A DNA stretch of 64,000 bases, from positions 4,402,001 to 4,466,000 of the forward strand of contig NZ_JBHUNT010000001.1 of the NCBI RefSeq assembly GCF_042685745.1, read 5' to 3'. Shown here one piece after another: positions 8,814 to 16,002 of the stretch. Below the pieces are notes generated by a model. That model worked only from the letters and a program-made list of their open reading frames with translations, was not told the DNA's origin and made no database searches. Both the position numbers and the translations under genes were made by a program. The DNA comes from Prauserella_A oleivorans (lineage in GTDB: Bacteria > Actinomycetota > Actinomycetes > Mycobacteriales > Pseudonocardiaceae). The stretch's first letter is position 1. Every line of letters begins with the position of its first letter.

Positions 8814-9794
8814 ATGACCGATAGCCATCGGGTCGCCGTCCTCGTCCGCCACGGCGTCATGCCCCTGGAGCTGGGCCTGGTACACCAGCTCTTCGGGACG
8901 GCGCGCTCGGCCGCGGGCGAGCCGCTCTACGACGTCGTCACCTGTGCGCTGGAGCCCGGCGCGGTCCGGACCGACGCCGACTTCCCCATTCACGTCGCGC
9001 ACGGGCCGGAGGCACTCGCCCGCGCCGGCACCGTGGTGATCCCCGCCACGCACGAACCGGACGACACCGAGACCGAAGGCAGGCTCGGCGACGCGCTGGC
9101 CGCCGCGCTCGCGCAGATCCGGCCGGGAACGCGGGTGGCGTCGATCTGCACCGGCGCGTTCGTGCTGGCCGCGGCCGGCTGGCTGGACGGACGGCGGGCC
9201 ACCACGCACTGGATGTCGGCCGAGCGGTTCCGGCGCCTCTTCCCCCGGGTCCGGCTCGATCCGGACGTGCTCTACACCGACGAGGGCGACGTGCTCACCT
9301 CGGCGGGCGAGGCGTCCGGCATCGACCTCTGCCTGCACCTGATCCGGCGCGATCACGGCGCGGCGGTCGCCGCCGACGTCGCGCGGCGCACGGTCGTCCC
9401 GCCCCACCGCGACGGCGGCCAGGCTCAGTACGTGCCGCGCCCGGTCGCCGAGCCTCACGTCGCGTCGACGGGGGCCGCGCGGGCGTGGGCGCTGGAACAC
9501 CTGGACCGGCCGCTGACGTTGCACGAGCTGGCCGGCCGCGAGTCGATGAGCGTGCGGACGTTCACCCGGCGGTTCCGCGAGGAGGTGGGCTGCTCACCGG
9601 GGCAGTGGCTCACGCGGCAGCGCGTCGAACGCGCCCGCCAGTTGCTCGAGGAGACCGACCGGCCGGTCGACCGCATCGCCGCGGACGTGGGCTTCGGCAC
9701 GGGCGCGTCGCTGCGCCAGCACTTCCGGGCTGTGCTCGGCGTCTCGCCGACCACCTACCGCACCACGTTCCGGGGTGGAATGACCGTGGGGTGA
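8814..9794 (+). CDS. GlxA-family AraC-type transcriptional regulator
   Basis: A 326-residue protein with an N-terminal DJ-1/PfpI-like (GATase1-like) domain (RVAVLVRHGVMPLELGLVHQ; ASICTGAFVLAAAGWLDGRR with the nucleophile-elbow cysteine). The C-terminal AraC double helix-turn-helix is at about residues 220-320 (LHELAGRESMSVRTFTRRFREEVG and VDRIAADVGFGTGASLRQHF). The ATG at 8814 has a GGAAGA-like site upstream; an ATG nine codons earlier is possible. It is divergent from the quinone reductase. Its stop is 34 bp upstream of the sigma factor start, so readthrough into the sigma gene is possible. Confidence 0.88.
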   Translation: MTDSHRVAVLVRHGVMPLELGLVHQLFGTARSAAGEPLYDVVTCALEPGAVRTDADFPIHVAHGPEALARAGTVVIPATHEPDDTETEGRLGDALAAALAQIRPGTRVASICTGAFVLAAAGWLDGRRATTHWMSAERFRRLFPRVRLDPDVLYTDEGDVLTSAGEASGIDLCLHLIRRDHGAAVAADVARRTVVPPHRDGGQAQYVPRPVAEPHVASTGAARAWALEHLDRPLTLHELAGRESMSVRTFTRRFREEVGCSPGQWLTRQRVERARQLLEETDRPVDRIAADVGFGTGASLRQHFRAVLGVSPTTYRTTFRGGMTVG

Positions 9795-9798
9795 AAAA

Positions 9799-9827
9799 CG
9801 TTGTCATGACCGAGAGAGGTGACAACG
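9799..9827 (+). promoter_or_regulatory. Inverted repeat over the sigma factor ribosome-binding site
   Basis: A perfect 8-bp inverted repeat, CGTTGTCA (9799-9806) and TGACAACG (9820-9827), with a 13-base loop. It fills the space between the GlxA-type gene stop and the TTG start at 9829. The probable Shine-Dalgarno sequence GAGAGGT (9813-9819) is in the loop and runs into the right arm. The hairpin could act on RNA (ribosome access or transcript end) or be a protein operator. A 13-codon frame (ATG 9806, MTERGDNDWLTPP, stop 9845-9847) runs through it and overlaps an internal ATG of the sigma gene. Confidence 0.5.
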
Positions 9828-9828
9828 A

Positions 9829-10797
9829 TTGGCTGACGCCACCATGACCGCGACCCGCCGTCGCACCCGGCCCGCAGGCGAGGACGCCGACCTGGTCCGC
9901 GTCTACCTCGACGAGATCGGCGCCACGCCGCTGCTGACGGCGGAGCAGGAGATCGACCTGGCCAAGCGCATCGAGGCCGGAGTCTACGCCGCCGAGCTGA
10001 TCCGGCAGGCCGACTCCGGCGGCCGCCCCCTGCCCGCGGACCGCCGCGACCTGGAGGCGCTCGTCCGCGACGGCAGGCACGCCAAGGACCACATGATCCG
10101 CGCGAACCTGCGCCTGGTGGTCACGGCCGCCCGCAAGACGCGCAACACCGCACTGTCGCTGCTCGACGCCGTCCAGGAGGGCAACCTCGGCCTCATCCAC
10201 GCCGTCGAGAAGTTCGACTACGCCAAGGGCTTCAAGTTCTCCACCTACGCCATGTGGTGGATCAGGCAGGCGATCCAGCGCGGCAACGCCTTCCACAGCG
10301 GCACGATCCGGCTGCCCATGCACACCGCCGAGCAGATCGCCAAGCTCGACCGGCTGGAGCGGACCCTGGAGTCGCAGGGCAAGCACAACCTGTCCGTCGA
10401 GGAACTGGCCGACGAGGCCGGCATGCCGGTGGAGCGGGTCGTGGCGCTGCGGCAGGCAGGCCAGACCACGGCGAGCCTGGACGTCGCGGTCGACGAGGAC
10501 GGCGAGCTGACCCTCGGCGATCTCGTGACCACCGAGTCGGTCCCGGGCGTCGGCGAGGCGCTGGAGCGTGAGGCGCTGGTCGGCGAGCTCAACGCGGCGC
10601 TGGAGAGCCTGCCCGCCGCGGAGTCGGCGGTCGTGTCCCTGCGCTACGGGCTGACCGACGGCGAGCAGCACTCGGTGCCCGACATCGCACGCCGGCTGGG
10701 CATGACCCGCAAGCGGGTCCGCACACTCGAGGAACGCGCACTGGCCCAGCTGCGCGACCCCGAGCGCAACCGGTCGCTGCTGGCCTGGGCGAGCTGA
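9829..10797 (+). CDS. RNA polymerase sigma-70 factor, group 2 (SigB-like)
   Basis: A 322-residue primary-like sigma factor. Region 1.2 begins DLVRVYLDEIGATPLLTAEQ. Region 2 contains GFKFSTYAMWWIRQAI and NLGLIHAVEKFDYAKG for -10 recognition and melting. Region 3 starts near AEQIAKLDRLERTL, and region 4 ends with DIARRLGMTRKRVRTLEERA. The length and the start MADATMTATRR resemble mycobacterial SigB (MADAPTRATT), which supports the TTG at 9829 over the ATG at 9844. Region 4.2 has RKRVRTLE where RERVRQIE is usual, so -35 recognition may differ. No anti-sigma gene is adjacent. It probably serves stress or stationary-phase transcription (inference). Confidence 0.88.
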   Translation: MADATMTATRRRTRPAGEDADLVRVYLDEIGATPLLTAEQEIDLAKRIEAGVYAAELIRQADSGGRPLPADRRDLEALVRDGRHAKDHMIRANLRLVVTAARKTRNTALSLLDAVQEGNLGLIHAVEKFDYAKGFKFSTYAMWWIRQAIQRGNAFHSGTIRLPMHTAEQIAKLDRLERTLESQGKHNLSVEELADEAGMPVERVVALRQAGQTTASLDVAVDEDGELTLGDLVTTESVPGVGEALEREALVGELNAALESLPAAESAVVSLRYGLTDGEQHSVPDIARRLGMTRKRVRTLEERALAQLRDPERNRSLLAWAS

Positions 10798-10837
10798 CAG
10801 CTATGCCCGGCGGCGGTGCGGGCCCTACGATCTGCTC

Positions 10838-11917
10838 GTGAGACTGCCCGTCATGCCGCCGGTCAAGCCGATGCTCGCGACGCTCGTGCGCGAGCTGCCC
10901 CGGGAGCCGGGCCTGCGCTACGAGCCGAAATGGGACGGCTTCCGGTGCGTCGTGTTCCGCGACGGGGACGAGATCGAGCTGGGCTCCCGCAACGACCGGC
11001 CGCTGACCCGGTACTTCCCGGAACTCGTGGAGCTGCTCGCCGAGGCCCTGCCGCCGCGCTGTGTTGTCGACGGCGAGATCGTGATCGTCACCGAGGCCGG
11101 GCTCGACTTCGACTCCCTGCAGCTGCGCCTGCACCCCGCCGCGTCGCGGGTACGCAAGCTCGCCGCCGAGACGCCCGCCAGCTTCGTGGCGTTCGACCTG
11201 CTCGCGCTCGACGACCGGGACCTCACCGGCGCACCGTTCACCGACCGGCGCGCCGCGCTCGAGCGGATCCTGGACACCGCCCAGTCGCGGGTGCACCTCA
11301 CCCCGCTCACCGACGACCCGGACGTGGCGCAGGACTGGTTCACCCGGTTCGAGGGCGCCGGGTTCGACGGCGTGATGGTGAAGGCACCCGATCTGCCTTA
11401 CGCGCAGGACAAGCGGGTCATGCGCAAGGTCAAACACGAGCGCACCGCCGACTGCGTGGTCGCCGGGTTCCGCTGGCACAAGGACGGCCAGGGCGTGGGC
11501 TCGCTCCTGCTGGGCCTCTACGACGACGAGGGCACCCTGCACCACGTCGGCGTCGCGAGCAGCATGACGGCGGCGCGCAGGCGCGAACTCGTCACCGAGC
11601 TGGAGCCACTGCGGGAGAACGCGCTCGAGGACCATCCCTGGCGCGACTGGGCCGACGCCGAGGCACACGCCGGCGGGCGGATGCCCGGCGGCATGAGCCG
11701 GTGGAGCGCGGGCAAGGACCTGTCCTGGGAGCCGCTGCGCGTCGAGCTGGTGGCCGAGGTCCGGTACGAGCACCTGCAGGCTGGCCGGTTCCGGCACGGG
11801 GGCAGGCTGGTGCGCTTCCGGCCGGACCGCTCTCCGGCGTCGTGCACGTACGCGCAGCTGGAGGAAGTGCCGCCCGCCGAGCTGGCGGCCCTGTTCGACG
11901 AGGTGGCATCCGCATGA
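10838..11917 (+). CDS. ligC: ATP-dependent DNA ligase (LigC-type)
   Basis: A 359-residue ATP-dependent ligase. The nucleotidyl lysine is in YEPKWDGFRCV (motif I), followed by VVDGEIVIV (motif III), FDLLALDDRDL (IIIa), GFDGVMVKAPD (IV) and RTADCVVAGFRW (V). A C-terminal OB fold follows. There is no polymerase or nuclease domain in the chain, so it is LigC-like rather than LigD. The GTG at 10838 begins MRLPVMPPVKPMLA. Its last codons overlap the start of the primase-polymerase gene (ATGA), so the two are coupled, as in actinobacterial ligC loci. It is expected to seal nicks in base excision repair or a LigC-dependent end-joining path. Confidence 0.9.
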   Translation: MRLPVMPPVKPMLATLVRELPREPGLRYEPKWDGFRCVVFRDGDEIELGSRNDRPLTRYFPELVELLAEALPPRCVVDGEIVIVTEAGLDFDSLQLRLHPAASRVRKLAAETPASFVAFDLLALDDRDLTGAPFTDRRAALERILDTAQSRVHLTPLTDDPDVAQDWFTRFEGAGFDGVMVKAPDLPYAQDKRVMRKVKHERTADCVVAGFRWHKDGQGVGSLLLGLYDDEGTLHHVGVASSMTAARRRELVTELEPLRENALEDHPWRDWADAEAHAGGRMPGGMSRWSAGKDLSWEPLRVELVAEVRYEHLQAGRFRHGGRLVRFRPDRSPASCTYAQLEEVPPAELAALFDEVASA

Positions 11918-12918
11918 CGGAATCGGTGACGCTCGATGTGGACGGTACCGAGGTGACGGTGTCCAGTCCGGACAAGGTGTTCTTCGGCGAACGCGGCGAG
12001 ACCAAGCTCGACCTGGTGCGCTACTACCAGGCGGTGGCGGGCCCGTTGCTCGCCACGCTCGGCGGCAGGCCGCTGCTGATGGAGCGCTACCCCAGCGGCG
12101 CGGGTGGCAAGTCGTGGTTCCAGAAGCGCGTGCCGAAGTCGGTGCCGGACTGGCTGACCACCACGGTCGTGTCCACCCCGAACGGCACCACGAGCGACGC
12201 GCTCGTCGCCGCCGACCTCGCGCACGTGCTGTGGGCGGTCAACCTCGGTTGCCTCGGCTTCCACGTGTGGCCCTACCGTGCTTCGACCCCCGAGGTGACC
12301 GACGAGCTGCGTGTGGACCTCGACCCTTCCCCCGGTGTGACGTTCTCCCAGGTGCGGGAGGCGGCGTGGCGGGCGAAGGAACTGCTCGACGAGCTCGGCA
12401 TCGAGGCGCTGCTCAAGACCACCGGCTCGCGCGGTCTGCACCTCTACGTCCGGCTGCAACCCCACTGGGACAGCTACGCCGTGCGGGCCGCCGCCGTCGC
12501 GCTGGCCCGGGAGCTGGAACGCCGGCATCCCACGCTCATCACCGCGCAATGGTGGAAGGAGGAACGCGGGCGGCGCGTGTTCGTCGACTTCAACCAGAAC
12601 GCTCCACACAAGACGGTGTTCGGCGCCTGGTGCGTACGCCCCCGGCAGGGCGCGCAGGTGTCGACGCCGATCGCCTGGGACGACCTCGACGGCATCGATC
12701 CGGACAGCCTCACCATCGCGACCGTGCCCGCCCGGCTCGCGGACCGCGGCGATCCCTGGGCCGGTCTGGACGAGCGGCCCCAGTCGCTGGAACCGCTGCT
12801 GGCGATGTCCGAGCGGGACCTGGCGTCGGGTCTCCTGGACGCCCCGTGGCCGCCCGTGTATCCCAAGCAGCCGGGTGAACCACCACGGGTGGCGCCCAGC
12901 CGGGCCAAGCGCAGCTGA
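11914..12918 (+). CDS. LigD-like primase-polymerase (PolDom), stand-alone
   Basis: A 334-residue member of the archaeo-eukaryotic primase superfamily, equivalent to the polymerase domain of LigD. Visible motifs include ELRVDLDPSPGVTFSQV (catalytic DxD), LLKTTGSRGLHLYVRL (SxH-like motif II) and RVFVDFNQNAPHKTVFGAW. It can be expected to add nucleotides, often ribonucleotides, during gap repair. The ATG at 11914 overlaps the ligC stop, and the frame open further upstream is only the shadow of ligC. No ku gene is nearby, so a role apart from classical Ku-dependent end joining is plausible. Confidence 0.88.
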   Translation: MTESVTLDVDGTEVTVSSPDKVFFGERGETKLDLVRYYQAVAGPLLATLGGRPLLMERYPSGAGGKSWFQKRVPKSVPDWLTTTVVSTPNGTTSDALVAADLAHVLWAVNLGCLGFHVWPYRASTPEVTDELRVDLDPSPGVTFSQVREAAWRAKELLDELGIEALLKTTGSRGLHLYVRLQPHWDSYAVRAAAVALARELERRHPTLITAQWWKEERGRRVFVDFNQNAPHKTVFGAWCVRPRQGAQVSTPIAWDDLDGIDPDSLTIATVPARLADRGDPWAGLDERPQSLEPLLAMSERDLASGLLDAPWPPVYPKQPGEPPRVAPSRAKRS

Positions 12919-12955
12919 CGTTTCACCCGTCCGAGGCACGGGTAGCTCGGCACCC

Positions 12956-14062
12956 GTGCACTTCCGGCAATCGCTTGCCGCGCCGGTCGCCTGGGGCGGG
13001 CGCGCGCTGTTACGCAACGGACCCGAACGGGCCGCGGTGCTGCAGATCCTCAAGGCGGCCCTCGCGGCCGTGATCGCGTGGGTCGTCGCCGCGGACGTCC
13101 TGGCGCTGCCGCAGCCGTTCCTGGCGCCGTATGCGGCGGTGTTCGTGGTCGAGGCCACGGTCTACCGGTCCGTGCGGTACGCCGCGCAGCAGTTCGGGGC
13201 GATGGTCGGCGCGGTCACGGTGGCCGCGGCGGTCGGGCACCTGATCCCCTCACTCACGCTCGCTCTCGCCGTGGCCGTGGCGGCGGGCCTGCTGCTCGGG
13301 CAGTGGCGCCGGCTCGGCGACGCGGGCCCGTGGGTCGGCATCACGGCTCTGGTGATCGTCACCTACGGGCAGGCCACGCACGAGGCCCTGCTCCTGGCCC
13401 GGCTGGCAGAGGGTGCGCTCGGCGTGGCGATCGGCACGGTCGTCAACGCCGCGCTCTTCCCGCCGGTGTACGCCGACGGGGCCCGCCGGGCGACCGAGCG
13501 GCTCGCCGCGGAGATGGCCGAGCTCATCGCCGCGATGGCGAACGGGTTGCGCCACAACGACATCGCCGGCCCTGCCGGCGAGTGGGTCCGGCGCTCCTAC
13601 GACCTCACCGGTCTCGTCACGGAGGCCGAGCAGGCGGTGAGCTGGAGCCGGGAGAGCCGCCGGCTCAACATCCGGGGGCGGATGCCGCGACGGCGCACAC
13701 CGCCCAGTGACTACCGGTTCTCCCTGGCCGGGCTCCGGGCCGCGGCGCCGTACCTGCAGACCATGGCGGACGCGCTGCACGCGGGCGTCGAGACCGGGCG
13801 GTTCACGCCCGGGCCCACCGCCGAGTCGCGTGAGCGGTTCGCCGACCTGCTCGACAGCCTCGCGACCGTGGTGCGGTTGCGCGCCGACGCCGACGCCTCC
13901 GACGACGACGTCGGCGAGGCGCTGGCGAGCGCCCGCCGTCTCCTCGACGAACTCGACGACCGGGTCCTCACCGCACCGGGCGAGGCGTTCGGTCCGGCGC
14001 TCGGACTGGCCGGGCTGCTGATCCCGGCCCGGCGGTCGCTGCGGGAACTCGGGGCGCACTGA
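12956..14062 (+). CDS. FUSC/aromatic acid exporter family membrane protein
   Basis: A 368-residue protein. The N-terminal half carries a bundle of about six membrane helices (residues 25-165; for example AALAAVIAWVVAADVLALPQ and WVGITALVIVTYG). The C-terminal half is a soluble helical domain, ending in LGLAGLLIPARRSLRELGAH. FAPYAAVFVVEATVYRSVRY-like sequence near residue 45 is typical of FUSC/DUF939 proteins, which export organic acids or siderophores. A GTG at 12956 is chosen because it precedes the conserved region without the odd N-terminal extension. It is convergent with the chaB-like gene. Confidence 0.78.
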   Translation: MHFRQSLAAPVAWGGRALLRNGPERAAVLQILKAALAAVIAWVVAADVLALPQPFLAPYAAVFVVEATVYRSVRYAAQQFGAMVGAVTVAAAVGHLIPSLTLALAVAVAAGLLLGQWRRLGDAGPWVGITALVIVTYGQATHEALLLARLAEGALGVAIGTVVNAALFPPVYADGARRATERLAAEMAELIAAMANGLRHNDIAGPAGEWVRRSYDLTGLVTEAEQAVSWSRESRRLNIRGRMPRRRTPPSDYRFSLAGLRAAAPYLQTMADALHAGVETGRFTPGPTAESRERFADLLDSLATVVRLRADADASDDDVGEALASARRLLDELDDRVLTAPGEAFGPALGLAGLLIPARRSLRELGAH

Positions 14063-14072
14063 TCGGGAGCAT

Positions 14073-14096
14073 GCAGCGGGGCCGCCGGCCCCCTGC
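14073..14096 (+). terminator. GC-rich hairpin terminator between convergent genes
   Basis: GCAG (14073-14076), one unpaired C, and GGGGCC (14078-14083) pair with GGCCCC (14087-14092) and CTGC (14093-14096) across a GCC loop. The hairpin starts 11 bp after the FUSC gene stop and about 60 bp beyond the stop of the convergent chaB-like gene, so it can serve both. There is no T run. Confidence 0.5.
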
Positions 14097-14155
14097 GCCG
14101 ACGGCCCCGTTGGTGCGCGCCCACACGGTCCCCTCGCCGGTGGAGCGCTACGGTC

Positions 14156-14569
14156 CTACTTCTTCTTCCTGCCCTTGCGTGCCTGTGCGGTCCGGCGGCC
14201 GCTGGCCTTCTTCAGCGCCTGCACCAGTTCCGACTTGCTCATCGTCGACCGGCCCTTGATGGCGAGCTCCCTGGCCCGCTCGTACAGGTGCTGTTTGCTG
14301 GCGGAGGCGTCCACTCCGCCCTGGGTCTTCTTCTGCTTCTGGCCGGCGCCGCCCTTGGCCTGTTCGTCCGAGGGCCCGCGGCCCTGCTTCGGCTTCCAGC
14401 GGTCGCCGACCTTCTCGTAGGTGTGCTTCAGGGCGGCGAACGCCGTCTGGTGGGCGCGCCGTCCCTCGCCGTAGGTCTCCACGGCGGAGTCGTGCGCCTT
14501 GATCCACGTGCGCTGCGCCTTCCGCGGCGAGCGCTGCAGCGTATCCGGCAGCTCCTTGCGTCCAGGCAT
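14156..14569 (-). CDS. chaB: ChaB family protein
   Basis: A 137-residue basic protein. The N-terminal ChaB domain (MPGRKELPDTLQRSPRKAQRTW, then AVETYGEGRRAHQTAFAALKH) is followed by a lysine/glutamine-rich linker. The C-terminal segment LYERARELAIKGRSTMSKSE resembles a SAP/Rho-N DNA-binding helix-extension-helix, and the tail is RKGRKKK. The ATG at 14569 has AAGGAGG six bases upstream, which excludes the TTG two codons earlier. ChaB was once called a cation transport regulator; the C-terminal module and charge suggest a nucleic-acid-associated role (inference). Confidence 0.85.
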   Translation of the reverse strand: MPGRKELPDTLQRSPRKAQRTWIKAHDSAVETYGEGRRAHQTAFAALKHTYEKVGDRWKPKQGRGPSDEQAKGGAGQKQKKTQGGVDASASKQHLYERARELAIKGRSTMSKSELVQALKKASGRRTAQARKGRKKK

Positions 14570-14646
14570 CGCCAACCTCCTTGCGGTCGCGCCCTGGAGG
14601 TTTGCCCGGTCGCACGCGTCTCAAACGTCACCCGCTGGTGGGAGGC

Positions 14647-16002
14647 TCACGCCGGCTGGTCGAAGTACCGCGGGTTGGCGACGGCGAGCCGGTCGGCGAC
14701 GTCGCGGCGAATGGCGTCGAGCACGTCCTCGCCGAGCGGGTCGAGCGAGCCGCTGCGCAAGGCCGCCGCGAACTCCCGCTGTCCGGAGACCCCGAGCGCG
14801 GCGAGGCGGCGGTCGTGCCGCCGTTGCTGCGCCGCTCCCGCGGCGAGTTCGCGCTCGACGATCCCGAGCGCGTTGGCCGCCACGCGGGCGTGGTAGGCGA
14901 GGACGCCGTCGGTGCCCTCGACCACGTGCTCGGCGAGGAACTCGCGGACCGCCTCGATCAGCTCCCCGGCCGTCGGCCTGCCGTGCAAGTCGGGCGGCGG
15001 GGTCGGGTCCTCGGGTTCGGGCCGTTCCGGGGGCATTCCGAGCGCGAGCAGCAGATCGTGTTCCTGCTCGCAGACCCGCCTGCCGACGGCGGCCAGTTCC
15101 ACCGACCGGGTGCGCCCGCCGAGATGCCGCTCGGCCTGCATCCGGCAGACGACCGCCCACTTGGCCGTGCCGTACACCTCCCACCAGTGCAGCGCGCCGG
15201 GGTCCGGCCGCACGCCTGCGACCTCGGCGTACCCGTCGAGCAGCTCCTCCCGCCCACCGAAGCCGCCGACCGGCTGGGCCGTGCCGAAGCGCCACGCCTT
15301 GACACACAGCCAGCCGAGATCCTCCATCGGGTCGCCGCGGTGCAGGAGTTCCCAGTCCAGCACGGCGCGCAGGCCGTCAGGGGCGACGATGAGGTTGCCG
15401 TTGCGGAAGTCGCCGTGCACCACCGTGTCGCCGGCGGGATCGGGCCGGTGCCGCCGGAGCCAGTGCAGGGCGATCTCGACGGGCGGCAGCGGTTCGCCCA
15501 GCTCGTCGTAGTGCTCGGTGAGCCAGTCGAGCGGGTCGGGTGCGGGCAGCTCGGGCACGTCGGCGAGCGGGATGCGGTGGATGCGGGCGAGCACCCGGCC
15601 GAGCTCGCCCGCCAGGGAGCTGCGCACGGCGTCGTAGCGCTGTTCCCGCAGCAACTTGCGGGGAATCGTCTCGCCGTCGACGTGCGCCGTGATCAGGTAG
15701 GGCGCGCCGAGCACGGCCGCGTCGAGGGTGTGGTCGACGAGCTCCGGCACCGGCACGCCCTGTGCCCGCGCCGCCGGCAGTACCGCCGCCTCCCGGGCCA
15801 CCGTCGCGGGATCGGCCTGGGCGGGCGGGTCCCGGCGCAGGACCAGCCGCACCGGCTCGCCGTCCTGCGGGGTGGCTTCGAACACCCATGTCTCCCGGCT
15901 CGCGCCGCCGGAGAGCCTGCGCAACCCGCCGACGGTGGTCTCCGTCCGCCACAGCTTCGTCAACCGGGCGGAGAGCCGCGTGGCGAGCTCGTCGGCGGTC
16001 AT
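14647..16002 (-). CDS. Aminoglycoside phosphotransferase-like kinase (ACAD10/FadE36-type)
   Basis: A 451-residue APH/choline-kinase-fold protein. It has a glycine-rich loop (RLSGGASRETWVFEAT near residue 28), the catalytic Brenner motif VVHGDFRNGNLIV and the metal-binding AVLDWELLHRGDPMEDLGWL. The extra C-terminal region from about residue 350 is typical of actinobacterial homologues beside acyl-CoA dehydrogenases. The start ATG overlaps the stop of the acyl-CoA dehydrogenase (ATGA, 15999-16002). Known ACAD10/11 kinases phosphorylate 4-hydroxyacyl-CoA before elimination by the dehydrogenase partner. A role in hydroxy-acid catabolism is therefore likely, and antibiotic resistance is not indicated. 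Confidence 0.82.
   Translation of the reverse strand: MTADELATRLSARLTKLWRTETTVGGLRRLSGGASRETWVFEATPQDGEPVRLVLRRDPPAQADPATVAREAAVLPAARAQGVPVPELVDHTLDAAVLGAPYLITAHVDGETIPRKLLREQRYDAVRSSLAGELGRVLARIHRIPLADVPELPAPDPLDWLTEHYDELGEPLPPVEIALHWLRRHRPDPAGDTVVHGDFRNGNLIVAPDGLRAVLDWELLHRGDPMEDLGWLCVKAWRFGTAQPVGGFGGREELLDGYAEVAGVRPDPGALHWWEVYGTAKWAVVCRMQAERHLGGRTRSVELAAVGRRVCEQEHDLLLALGMPPERPEPEDPTPPPDLHGRPTAGELIEAVREFLAEHVVEGTDGVLAYHARVAANALGIVERELAAGAAQQRRHDRRLAALGVSGQREFAAALRSGSLDPLGEDVLDAIRRDVADRLAVANPRYFDQPA

Noticed and set aside
10816..12918. A single LigC-polymerase fusion of 700 residues
   Set aside because: The first part of that frame is arginine-rich shadow of ligC in another frame; the real polymerase gene starts at 11914 by ATGA overlap.
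14647..16002. Aminoglycoside resistance gene
   Set aside because: The APH fold here is coupled to an acyl-CoA dehydrogenase and matches ACAD10/FadE36-type kinases, not resistance enzymes.
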